From contig JACCSC010000186.1 in assembly GCA_013813215.1 (NCBI GenBank), positions 1 through 15,244 of the forward strand: DNA of 15,244 nt, written 5' to 3'. The notes beneath the pieces are model-generated. The model did no database searches. It saw only the letters and a program-made list of their open reading frames with translations, and was not told the origin of the DNA. The stretch is from Geodermatophilaceae bacterium. GTDB lineage: Bacteria > Actinomycetota > Actinomycetes > Mycobacteriales > Geodermatophilaceae. A program made the translations under genes and the position numbers. Position 1 is the stretch's first letter; every line of letters begins with the position of its first letter. This document shows, one piece after another, positions 1-6,490 of this stretch.

Positions 1-472
1 CGAGCAGCGGGAAGCGGGTCTCACCGCTGTAGCGGGGGTGCGGCTCGGCTACGGCGCAGGCCGGCGGGGACAGCCACGCCGAGCGGTAGTAGGCCTTGCG
101 GTAGTAGTAGCAGGTGGCCCGGAAGCCGGCCAGGATCGGGAAGACCAGGAACGGCAGCGGGATGAACAATGGCAGTTCCGGCAGCGGGGTGCCGAAGTGC
201 GCCGAGCCCGGGACACAGGAGTCGCTGAGGCAGGGGGAGAACAGTGGCGTGAGGTAGTGGTACTCGTCGGACCAGTAGTAGTCGCGCATGAATACGCGAA
301 CCCCGGTGTAGGCGACGAACACGCCGAGCACCGAGACGGTGATCAGCGGCTGAAGCCACCAGCGGTCGGTGCGCAGCGTTCGGGTGCTGATCCGCGCCCG
401 GCCGGGGAAGTCGGTGCCGGCCCGCCGCGGCGACGAACCGTCGACCGAGGTCGGGTTGCTCAGACTCGTCAC
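1..472 (-). CDS. Succinate dehydrogenase membrane-anchor subunit, actinobacterial type (partial, 3' end outside window)
   Basis: The minus-strand frame from GTG at 472 stays open for 157 codons to the window edge. A GGAGG lies just upstream of that GTG. A variable, polar N-terminus (about 35 residues) is followed by a hydrophobic segment near residues 42-56 (WLQPLITVSVLGVFVAYTGV). A Tyr/Trp-rich stretch with the motif SPCLSDSCVPG comes next, then a second hydrophobic segment (LFIPLPFLVFPILAG). The most diagnostic part is CYYYRKAYYRSAWLSPPACA followed by a GETRFPLL-like end. I recognise this pattern from the membrane protein encoded next to the flavoprotein and iron-sulfur subunits of actinobacterial succinate dehydrogenases. 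Its role there is anchoring the complex and passing electrons to the quinone pool. The remaining transmembrane helices and the partner genes would lie left of the window. The assignment rests on recalled motifs and was not checked by a search. Confidence 0.75.
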   Translation of the reverse strand, partial: MTSLSNPTSVDGSSPRRAGTDFPGRARISTRTLRTDRWWLQPLITVSVLGVFVAYTGVRVFMRDYYWSDEYHYLTPLFSPCLSDSCVPGSAHFGTPLPELPLFIPLPFLVFPILAGFRATCYYYRKAYYRSAWLSPPACAVAEPHPRYSGETRFPLL

Positions 473-643
473 CGGAACCTCCGTGGTCGCCGTGCTGCGG
501 ACCAGTTACCGGGTGGTGTCCGGCAGGTCATGTGCAGTCTCGTCTGGCGTTCCCTCGGAGGCAAAGCCTGGGGGCGTGTCCTTGCCCACGCCGGGCTGCA
601 CCGCTGTACTACCGGCAATCGCTGGAAGTTCCGGGAGGATCCC
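473..643. promoter_or_regulatory. Divergent intergenic region
   Basis: These 171 bases separate two divergently transcribed genes and must hold both promoters. I see no convincing -35/-10 pair on either strand. Two small inverted repeats are present: AGGC-AAA-GCCT around 559-569, and GGCGTG/CACGCC at 573-578 and 587-592 with an 8-base spacer. Their role is unknown. Confidence 0.3.
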
Positions 644-1054
644 ATGCCGATCCGGCTGCCACGAGCCCTGGCAAAGATCAACCGCGTCCTCACCAACCGG
701 GTCATGGGGCTGTGGGCGCCGTACCTGCCGCCGTGGGCGGTCGTTCTGCACACCGGTCGGCGGTCGGGGCGGGCCTACCGGACCGTGTTGTGGGCTTTCG
801 TACGGCGGGAGACGGTGGTAATCGCGCTGACGTACGGCGAGACGGATTGGCTGCGCAACGTGCTGGCTGCCGGTGGTGGTCGGCTGCGCCGGCTGGGCAG
901 GACCCGGAATCTGATCGCGCCGCGCGTGGTCACCGATCCCGCGGAACTCCCGGTGGGAACGCGATGGACCGTGCGGGTCTTCGGCGCCGCGCTGGTCGCC
1001 GACTGCGGTCCGGAGGCAGCCCCCGAAACGCGAAGTCCCGCCGTCCGCGAGTGA
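644..1054 (+). CDS. Deazaflavin (F420)-dependent nitroreductase family protein
   Basis: This is a 136-residue protein starting at ATG 644, with GGGAGG about six bases upstream. The frame is open much further upstream, but that part overlaps the opposite-strand membrane gene and has no family features. The motif VLHTGRRSGRAYRT (about residues 28-41) and the later DWLRNVLAAGG (about 67-77) are typical of the Ddn/PF04075 split-barrel family, whose members bind F420 or related flavins and reduce quinones or other small substrates. The length is close to the usual 130-150 residues. No membrane segment or signal peptide is visible, so a cytoplasmic or membrane-peripheral enzyme is likely. The substrate cannot be read from the sequence. 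It is divergent from the succinate dehydrogenase subunit and convergent with the CsbD-like gene. Confidence 0.75.
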   Translation: MPIRLPRALAKINRVLTNRVMGLWAPYLPPWAVVLHTGRRSGRAYRTVLWAFVRRETVVIALTYGETDWLRNVLAAGGGRLRRLGRTRNLIAPRVVTDPAELPVGTRWTVRVFGAALVADCGPEAAPETRSPAVRE

Positions 1055-1090
1055 TCGGGGGCGACGGGACCTCGTGCCGTACGGGTGGCC

Positions 1091-1261
1091 CTACTTGAAG
1101 GCGTCCTTGACCTTCTCGCCGGCCTGCTTGATGTTGCTCTTGCTCTGCTCGTTGCGACCTTCCTGGGCCAGCGACGCGTCGTCGGTCGCCTCGCCGGTCT
1201 TCTCCTTGCCCTTGCCGAGCGTCTCCTCGGCCTTGTTCTTGATCTTGTCCTCGGCACTCAT
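1091..1261 (-). CDS. CsbD-like small stress-associated protein
   Basis: This is a 56-residue, very hydrophilic Lys/Glu-rich protein. It starts at ATG 1261 with GAGGAGG about seven bases upstream and ends with TAG at 1091-1093. It begins MSAEDKIKNKAEETLGKGKE and ends KQAGEKVKDAFK, the pattern of the CsbD family (PF05532), small helical proteins of unknown biochemical role often induced by general stress. It is transcribed divergently from the beta-propeller gene and convergently with the reductase gene, only 36 bases away. A TACGGT hexamer on the minus strand at 1297-1292 would suit a -10 box with a leader of about 24 bases; no matching -35 is obvious. Confidence 0.85.
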   Translation of the reverse strand: MSAEDKIKNKAEETLGKGKEKTGEATDDASLAQEGRNEQSKSNIKQAGEKVKDAFK

Positions 1262-1329
1262 GGCTGAACCTCCTCGTGATGGGATGTCCCTACCGTAGGC
1301 GGCAACGGGTTCGGCCGCCCGTGGGCGCC

Positions 1330-1342
1330 TACCATCACGGGG
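1330..1342 (+). promoter_or_regulatory. Candidate -10 box giving a leaderless transcript
   Basis: TACCAT (1330-1335) fits the actinobacterial TAnnnT -10 pattern. Six bases separate it from GTG 1342, so transcription could start at the start codon. No Shine-Dalgarno sequence is seen before this GTG, and no clear -35 is visible. A second TAnnnT hexamer, TACCGT, lies at 1291-1296. Confidence 0.35.
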
Positions 1343-2280
1343 TGTTCCCCGGCGTACGACCCGTCGTCGTCGGCGCGCTAACCGCCGCTCTGTGCGCCGG
1401 TTGCGCGGACGCGCCGGCAGCAGATCCGTGCGCGGCGGCGTACGTCCGCGTGGTCATGACCGGGGTCGAGCGCTCGACCGACGTCCAGGCACTCGATGAA
1501 GGCATGCGACCCGGACGGATGCTGACCGCGGACGGTCAATCGACCGACCCGGTGTTCTCACCGGACGGTCGGCAGCTCGCCTTCATCAGCGGTGCCGGAT
1601 ATGACCGCAGCTCTGAGCACGGCAATGATCGGCAGTCGCTTTATGTCATGGACCTCGGTGACAGCCAGGTCCGACGGCTGAGCAGCGACCACCGGGACGC
1701 GCGTCCCGCGTGGTCGTCGGACGGCAGTCAGATCGCGATCATCCGGCGTCCGGAGGGCTTCGACGAGCGGCAGGTTGTCGTTGTCGACGTCGAGTCCGGC
1801 GCAGAGCGGGTACTCGGCGCCGGCACCCAATGGCGGCAGGTCGCCTGGGGCTCCGGCGACGAACTGCTTGTCACGGCCTGGCGCGAGGATGGCATCGCTG
1901 CGGACCTGCTGTCGTTGAGCGCATCGGACGGCGCGGTCGAGCACGTGGGCGTGGTGCCTGCCAGTTTTCTGGTCTGGAACCCGGACCGAACGGCGGCGGC
2001 CTTCGGGCGCAGCCAGCTCGAGGAGAGCGACGTGGCTGTCCTCGACATCGCCTCTGGTGTCGTGACGCCGGTGCCGCGGTCGGCCTCAGCCATGGCCCAG
2101 CCTCTGCTGTGGACCGTGGACGACGTACTCCTCTTGACGATCAACAACCGGGGCGACACGTACGGCATCGCCGGCTCCGATGGGGGCACCCAGCCGCCGC
2201 AGATGCTGAGCGCGCGCTGGCCAGAAACTCTCGGCACGGGGCCGGTGGCGGCGAACCCCAGGTGTCGAGCGGCGGGCTGA
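1342..2280 (+). CDS. Exported TolB/PD40-type beta-propeller protein, probable lipoprotein
   Basis: The frame is open from 1276, but I prefer GTG at 1342. From there the protein begins with a compact export signal, VFPGVRPVVVGALTAALCAG, followed by Cys21. The lipobox is imperfect because the -3 residue is Cys (CAGC) and Leu is at -4, so lipidation is uncertain. The mature part has PD40/WD40-like blades: DPVFSPDGRQLAFIS (about residues 69-83) and RPAWSSDGSQIAIIR (about 121-135). Weaker repeats follow to the end at residue 312. This fold usually mediates protein or ligand binding in the cell envelope, and no catalytic motif is visible. TACCAT at 1330-1335 sits about one -10 distance before the GTG, so the message may be leaderless. 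Starts at 1276, 1279 or 1321 are alternatives. Confidence 0.7.
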   Translation: MFPGVRPVVVGALTAALCAGCADAPAADPCAAAYVRVVMTGVERSTDVQALDEGMRPGRMLTADGQSTDPVFSPDGRQLAFISGAGYDRSSEHGNDRQSLYVMDLGDSQVRRLSSDHRDARPAWSSDGSQIAIIRRPEGFDERQVVVVDVESGAERVLGAGTQWRQVAWGSGDELLVTAWREDGIAADLLSLSASDGAVEHVGVVPASFLVWNPDRTAAAFGRSQLEESDVAVLDIASGVVTPVPRSASAMAQPLLWTVDDVLLLTINNRGDTYGIAGSDGGTQPPQMLSARWPETLGTGPVAANPRCRAAG

Positions 2281-2294
2281 TCCGCGCGCCGCCG

Positions 2295-2300
2295 TACCAT
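2295..2300 (+). promoter_or_regulatory. Candidate -10 box for typA
   Basis: TACCAT lies 53 bases before the typA GTG, in the 73-base gap after the propeller gene. It fits TAnnnT and matches the hexamer seen before the propeller gene. No good -35 is visible, and cotranscription with the upstream gene is equally possible. Confidence 0.25.
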
Positions 2301-2353
2301 GGACGGGCCGCCTGCTGGCGCGCGCTCCCCTCGATTTTCTGGAGTCATCGATC

Positions 2354-4204
2354 GTGCCTGCCCTGGCCAGCCGCGACGACCTGCGCAACGTCGCCATCGT
2401 GGCGCACGTCGACCACGGCAAGACCACACTCGTCGACGCCATGTTGTGGCAGTCCGGCGCCTTCCGGGCCAACGCCGACATCGCCGACCGGGTCATGGAC
2501 TCGATGGACCTCGAGCGCGAGAAGGGCATCACGATCCTCGCCAAGAACACCGCGGTCCGGCACGGCGGCCTGACGATCAATATCGTCGATACGCCGGGGC
2601 ACGCCGACTTCGGCGGTGAGGTCGAGCGGGGCCTGTCCATGGTCGACGGTGTCCTGCTGCTGGTCGACGCGAGCGAGGGTCCGCTGCCGCAGACCCGATT
2701 CGTCCTGCGCAAGGCCCTGGCCGCCCGGCTGCCGGTCGTGCTGGTCGTGAACAAGGTGGACCGCTCCGACGCCCGGATCGGTGAGGTGCTCGACGAGACC
2801 TACGAGCTGTTCCTCGACCTCGGCGCCGACGAGACCCAGATCGACTTCCCGATCGTCTACTGCCAGGCCAGGTCCGGGCAGGCCTCGCTCAACCGGCCGG
2901 CCGACGGGTCCAGCCCGGACAGCCCGGACCTGGAGCCGCTGTTCGAGGTTCTCCGCAGCACGGTGCCGGCGCCGTCGTACGACCCGGACTCGCCGCTGCA
3001 GGCGCACGTGACGAATCTCGACGCCTCGCCGTACCTCGGCCGGTTGGCGCTGTGCCGGATCCGCAACGGAAGGCTGACCAAGGGCCAGCCGGTGGCGCTG
3101 TGCCGCGCCGACGGGACCGTGCAGCGGGTCAAGATCAGCGAGCTGCTCGGAACCGAGGCCCTCGACCGGGTTCCGATCGAATCCGCCGGACCGGGGGACA
3201 TCGTGGCCATCGCCGGCATCCCGGACATCACCATCGGCGAGACCCTGACCGATCCGGACCGGCCGCGGCCGTTGCCGGTCATCACGATCGACGAGCCGTC
3301 GATCAGCATGACGATCGGCATCAACACCTCGCCGCTGGCCGGTCAGAGCGGCAAGAAGCTGACCGCCCGACTGCTGAAGTCGCGGTTGGACGCCGAGCTG
3401 GTGGGCAACGTGTCGATCCGGCTCGGTCCGACCGAGCGTCCGGACACCTGGGAGGTGCAGGGCCGGGGCGAGCTGCAGCTGGCGATCCTGGTCGAGATCA
3501 TGCGCCGGGAAGGGTTCGAGTTGACCGTGGGCAAGCCGCAGGTGGTGACCCGGCTGGTCGACGGGCGGGTACACGAGCCGATGGAACGGCTCACCATCGA
3601 CGCCCCGACGGACTACCAGGGCGTCATCATCCAGCTGCTCGCGCTGCGCAAGGGCCGGCTGGAGCAGATGGTCGACCACGGCACCGGTTGGCTGCGGATG
3701 GAGTACGTCGTCCCGGCGCGGGGACTGATCGGTTTCCGTACCGAGTTCCTGACCGAGACCCGTGGGACCGGCATGTTGCATCACGTGCACGAGCGCTACG
3801 AGGCGTGGCACGGCGAGCTGCGGACCAGGCCGTCGGGCAGTCTCGTGGCGGACCGGCGCGGTGAGACCACCGGCTTCGCGCTGGCCAACCTGCAGGAGCG
3901 GGGCACCATGTTCGTCGGACCGGGGACCGAGGTCTACGAGGGCATGATCGTCGGAGAGAACTCACGCACCGAGGACATGGACGTCAACCCGAGCAAGGAG
4001 AAGAAGCTGACGAACATGCGGCAGTCCTCGGGCGACGTGTTGACTCCGCTGATTCCCCACCGGCTGCTGTCCCTGGAGCAGGCCCTGGAGTTCTGCCGGG
4101 CCGACGAGTGCGTGGAGGTCACCCCCGCCGCGGTGCGACTGCGCAAGGTCGTGCTCGATCGGAACGAAAGGGACAAGTCGCGCAGCCGGTCGGCCCGCCC
4201 CTGA
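2354..4204 (+). CDS. typA: Ribosome-associated translational GTPase TypA/BipA
   Basis: This is a 616-residue protein, the normal length for TypA/BipA, starting at GTG 2354 with a GGAG about nine bases upstream. The GTPase domain shows G1 AHVDHGKTT (residues 17-25), the G2 region LEREKGITI (53-61), G3 DTPGH (79-83) and G4 NKVD (133-136). EF-G-like domains follow, with the characteristic YVVPARGLIGFRTEFLTETR-like region and SLEQALEFCRADE near the C-terminus. TypA binds the 70S ribosome in the EF-G site and supports ribosome assembly, cold growth and stress adaptation. In M. tuberculosis typA is followed by lpqW and, further on, mshB; here it is followed by two large substrate-binding lipoproteins and later by mshB. 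No defects are seen. Confidence 0.95.
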   Translation: MPALASRDDLRNVAIVAHVDHGKTTLVDAMLWQSGAFRANADIADRVMDSMDLEREKGITILAKNTAVRHGGLTINIVDTPGHADFGGEVERGLSMVDGVLLLVDASEGPLPQTRFVLRKALAARLPVVLVVNKVDRSDARIGEVLDETYELFLDLGADETQIDFPIVYCQARSGQASLNRPADGSSPDSPDLEPLFEVLRSTVPAPSYDPDSPLQAHVTNLDASPYLGRLALCRIRNGRLTKGQPVALCRADGTVQRVKISELLGTEALDRVPIESAGPGDIVAIAGIPDITIGETLTDPDRPRPLPVITIDEPSISMTIGINTSPLAGQSGKKLTARLLKSRLDAELVGNVSIRLGPTERPDTWEVQGRGELQLAILVEIMRREGFELTVGKPQVVTRLVDGRVHEPMERLTIDAPTDYQGVIIQLLALRKGRLEQMVDHGTGWLRMEYVVPARGLIGFRTEFLTETRGTGMLHHVHERYEAWHGELRTRPSGSLVADRRGETTGFALANLQERGTMFVGPGTEVYEGMIVGENSRTEDMDVNPSKEKKLTNMRQSSGDVLTPLIPHRLLSLEQALEFCRADECVEVTPAAVRLRKVVLDRNERDKSRSRSARP

Positions 4205-4243
4205 GTCCTGGCGCCACGCTCGGACACAACATCTCTATCAAGC

Positions 4244-4309
4244 TTGCGTCACCGCTGCGTCACGATCCCCAACGCGGACGAGCTACCCGCAGCAACTCGT
4301 GCTTACGGT
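4244..4309 (+). promoter_or_regulatory. Promoter of substrate-binding gene 1 with direct-repeat operator
   Basis: Two copies of TGCGTCAC lie at 4245-4252 and 4256-4263, an exact 11-base period (TCAC cores at 4249 and 4260). The last base of the second copy is 41 bases before TACGGT (4304-4309), a TAnnnT -10 hexamer. The -35 position (about 4281-4286, AGCTAC) is poor, which suits an activator-dependent promoter. The same arrangement, with identical spacing, precedes the paralogous gene (6292-6354). Direct repeats of TCAC-type cores with an 11-base period are typical of PhoP-family response regulator sites; the identity of the regulator is inference. Confidence 0.5.
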
Positions 4310-4346
4310 CGCGGAGCTCGGCAAACCCTTGCTGGGCAACGCTTTT

Positions 4347-4372
4347 TCCCCATCCAGGTGGGGGATCGGAGG
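4347..4372 (+). promoter_or_regulatory. Leader hairpin and Shine-Dalgarno of substrate-binding gene 1
   Basis: CCCCA (4348-4352) pairs with TGGGG (4359-4363) around a six-base loop. The stem ends five bases before GGAGG (4368-4372), and the start codon follows nine bases later at 4382. The paralogous gene has a hairpin and Shine-Dalgarno with the same spacing. It may stabilise the mRNA or tune ribosome access. Confidence 0.45.
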
Positions 4373-4381
4373 TACGACGAC

Positions 4382-6097
4382 GTGAGAACAACACGACGTA
4401 CGACAGCCGTCACAGCATCGGTGGCAACACTGGCGATGGTGCTGGCGGCCTGCGGCAGTGAGGGCGGCGACACCGCGGCCGACGACGAAACACCGAATCG
4501 GGAAGGCCGGCTGATCTACGGCGAGGGCACGGCCTTCCCGGAGAACCTGATGCCGTTGATCGCGGCCGGTAACTCGGTGGCCACCGGGAACATCATCGGG
4601 CGCATCCTGCCGGCGCCGTTCATCATCCAGCCCGACTTCACGGTCGCCTACGACGAGGCGTTGCTGACGTCCGAGCCGACCAGTGAGCGAGAAGGAGACG
4701 GCCAGACCGTCGTCTACGAGCTGAACCCCGATGCCGTCTGGAGCGACGGCACCGACATCACCGCCGACGACTTCGAGTTCACCTGGCAGCTGCAGCGGTC
4801 CTCCGACCCGGCGGACGGCGGATGCCCGGCCCTGCTGAGCACCACCGGCTTCGATCAAATCGGCTCGGTGGAGGGCTCCGAGGACGGCAAGACCGTCACG
4901 GTCACGTACGACACGCCGTACCCGGACTGGAAGTCGATCTTCACCCTCTTCCCGGCACACCTGCTCGACACCGGTGACCCGGCCGAGAACTGCGCGATGG
5001 TCACTGAGGGCTGGCCGACCGCGAACGGCATCCCGGAGGACATCTCCGGCGGGCCGTGGCAGCTGCAGGGCGACCGGGTCGACGCCGGCTCGCAGGTGCT
5101 GTCGCTCGTCCCGAACCCCGAGTGGTACGGCGAGGGACCGTTCCTGGAGGCGCTCATCTACCAGACCATCGGTGACGAGTCCAACGTCGTGGTCAGCGCC
5201 ATGCAGTCCGGCGAGATCGACCTGGTCAACCCGCAGCCGCAGCTGGACCTGGTCGGCCAGATCCAGGATCTCGAACCCAACGTGGAGAGTTCGATCGACT
5301 TCGGGCTGTCCTTCGAGCACTTCGACCTCAACACGGCCAACGTGCACCTGGCCAAGCCCGAGGTGCGGGAAGCGTTCGCCTTGGCCCTGGACCGGGAGGC
5401 GATCGTCGCCGCGACGGTCGGTGCTTTCGACAGCCGGGCGCAGGTGTTGAACAACCGGTTCTACGTCAACAACCAGCCCGAGTATGAGGACACCGCTCCC
5501 GAGGAGTTCAGCACTCAGGACGTCCCGGGCGCGATCGCCATGCTGGAGTCCGTCGGGTACACGATCGGCGCCGACGGCGTTGCGGTGCACCCGCAGGACG
5601 GCCGCCTCGCGCTGACCATGTCGACCACGCAGAACAATCCGCTGCGTGAGGACACGATCGACCTGGCCAGTGCCCAGGTGGCGCAGGCCGGCTTCGCGAT
5701 CGAGAAGTTCCTCGACCCGGACATCTTCGCGGGGGCCGACCGGCCGACCAGCCTGGAGGCGCGCGGATTCGACATCGCCCTGTTCGCCTGGGTGTCCTCG
5801 CCGTTCGTCTCCGGCAACGTCTCGCTCTACCAGAGCGACGGCGGGCAGAACTACGCAGGTGTGAGCAACGAGGAGGTCGACGCGCTGCTGGAGTTGCTCT
5901 CGACGGAGATCGACCCCGACGAGTCGGCCCGGCTGGCCAACGAGGCCGACGCGATCCTGTGGGAGGAGATGGCCACCATCCCGCTGTACCAAAAGCCCAG
6001 CTTCACCGCGTGGAGCAGCGAGTTCGACAACATCGAGCCGAACGCCACGCTGGCCGGCCCGCTGTGGAACGCCAAGGAGATCGCCCTCGCCGGGTAG
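4382..6097 (+). CDS. ABC transporter substrate-binding lipoprotein, family 5 (peptide type), paralogue 1; at the lpqW position
   Basis: This is a 571-residue precursor starting at GTG 4382 with GGAGG nine bases upstream. It has an Arg-rich n-region, a hydrophobic core and the lipobox LAAC with Cys24, so it should be a membrane-anchored extracytoplasmic lipoprotein. The mature part fits SBP_bac_5: YGEGTAFPENLMPLI near residues 46-60, WSDGTDITADDFEFTW at 120-135, a GGPWQL...NPEWYG block at about 223-249, and LYQKPSFTAWSS near the end. Cys148 and Cys204 are conserved in the paralogue and could form a disulfide. Members bind oligopeptides or other solutes for OppBCDF/DppBCDF-type importers. The position after typA and before mshB matches M. 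tuberculosis LpqW, a family-5-like lipoprotein linked to PIM/LAM mannolipid synthesis, so an LpqW-like non-transport role is a real alternative. It lies next to its close paralogue and upstream of a complete dppBCDF-type operon. Confidence 0.85.
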   Translation: MRTTRRTTAVTASVATLAMVLAACGSEGGDTAADDETPNREGRLIYGEGTAFPENLMPLIAAGNSVATGNIIGRILPAPFIIQPDFTVAYDEALLTSEPTSEREGDGQTVVYELNPDAVWSDGTDITADDFEFTWQLQRSSDPADGGCPALLSTTGFDQIGSVEGSEDGKTVTVTYDTPYPDWKSIFTLFPAHLLDTGDPAENCAMVTEGWPTANGIPEDISGGPWQLQGDRVDAGSQVLSLVPNPEWYGEGPFLEALIYQTIGDESNVVVSAMQSGEIDLVNPQPQLDLVGQIQDLEPNVESSIDFGLSFEHFDLNTANVHLAKPEVREAFALALDREAIVAATVGAFDSRAQVLNNRFYVNNQPEYEDTAPEEFSTQDVPGAIAMLESVGYTIGADGVAVHPQDGRLALTMSTTQNNPLREDTIDLASAQVAQAGFAIEKFLDPDIFAGADRPTSLEARGFDIALFAWVSSPFVSGNVSLYQSDGGQNYAGVSNEEVDALLELLSTEIDPDESARLANEADAILWEEMATIPLYQKPSFTAWSSEFDNIEPNATLAGPLWNAKEIALAG

Positions 6098-6110
6098 GTA
6101 TCCGAGGTGC

Positions 6111-6268
6111 CAGCCCCCGGGACGTGACCACACGGTCCGGGGGCACCGCCCCCCCGGCGGGGGGTTCCGGGGGGCAGCGCCCCCTGGACCAGGGGGTCCG
6201 GGGGGCGAAGCCCCCTGGGAAGTGACCAATGCCCCTTGGGAAGTGACCGAGCCCCTGGGACCTGATTC
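6111..6268 (+). repeat. Cluster of G/C hairpins and GTGACC-containing direct repeats
   Basis: In the 393-base gap between the two substrate-binding genes, three GGGGGC-nnn-GCCCCC hairpins occur: arms 6139-6144/6148-6153, 6170-6175/6179-6184 and 6201-6206/6210-6215. CCCCCTGG-A-CCAGGGGG (6180-6196) and CCCCCC-GGC-GGGGGG (6150-6164) offer competing folds. They are flanked by imperfect repeats of the form CCCC(C/T)GGGA(A/C)GTGACC at about 6114, 6212 and 6232, plus a shorter fourth copy at 6252. No U-tract follows, so this is not a classic terminator, although the stems could attenuate transcription or protect mRNA ends. The rest of the gap (6292-6490) holds the promoter and leader of paralogue 2. 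Confidence 0.6.
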
Positions 6269-6290
6269 AGCAACGATCTGGCTGCTACTT

Positions 6291-6354
6291 GGGTCACTCT
6301 ATGGTCACGATTGGGCGGGTCGGGTTCCGGATCGCGCCGCGCAACCTTTACGGT
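6291..6354 (+). promoter_or_regulatory. Promoter of substrate-binding gene 2 with direct-repeat operator
   Basis: GGTCAC occurs at 6292-6297 and 6303-6308, an exact 11-base period. The second copy ends 41 bases before TACGGT (6349-6354), the presumed -10. The -35 position is poor. The layout and hexamer are the same as upstream of paralogue 1, and GTCACGAT is shared by both. The likely transcription start is near 6361, leaving a leader of about 130 bases. Confidence 0.5.
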
Positions 6355-6398
6355 CTTGCCGCCAGTGGAACACCGCTGGGCGAGTCCTTCCGCTGGAT

Positions 6399-6481
6399 GC
6401 GGGGGACCAAACGCAGCTGTTCCCCGCCGACCGCGGGGAGCGGGACACACAGTTTCCCCCGCCAAGGCGGGGACAAGGAGG
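6399..6481 (+). promoter_or_regulatory. Structured leader with alternating complementary blocks
   Basis: Five blocks alternate: GCGGGG (6399-6404), CCCCGC (6422-6427), GCGGGG (6433-6438), CCCCGC (6457-6462) and GCGGGG (6467-6472). Each C-block can pair with a G-block on either side, so mutually exclusive stems are possible. The last stem, CCCCGC-CAAG-GCGGGG, ends just before AAGGAGG (6475-6481). The layout suggests a folding switch or simple mRNA stabilisation. It matches no riboswitch class I can confirm. Confidence 0.45.
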
Positions 6482-6490
6482 CGCGGCAAC

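Noticed and set aside
38..643. Extension of the nitroreductase-family frame upstream to position 38
   Set aside because: It overlaps the opposite-strand succinate dehydrogenase subunit, has no family features, and a good Shine-Dalgarno precedes ATG 644.
6139..6215. Classic Rho-independent terminator after substrate-binding gene 1
   Set aside because: The hairpins are strong but no T-tract follows any of them, and the units repeat in tandem, so I call it a repeat cluster.
2345..6229. Long minus-strand open frames opposite typA and substrate-binding gene 1
   Set aside because: These have the same cause: low-complexity Arg/Gly/Val/Leu composition, no motifs, and complete antisense overlap with well-supported genes.
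6361..6481. c-di-AMP (ydaO) riboswitch upstream of substrate-binding gene 2
   Set aside because: GAGTCC and GGGGGACCA look similar to part of that class, but I cannot find the GGGGTGAA and CAGCTAACC-type elements. A covariance-model search would decide.
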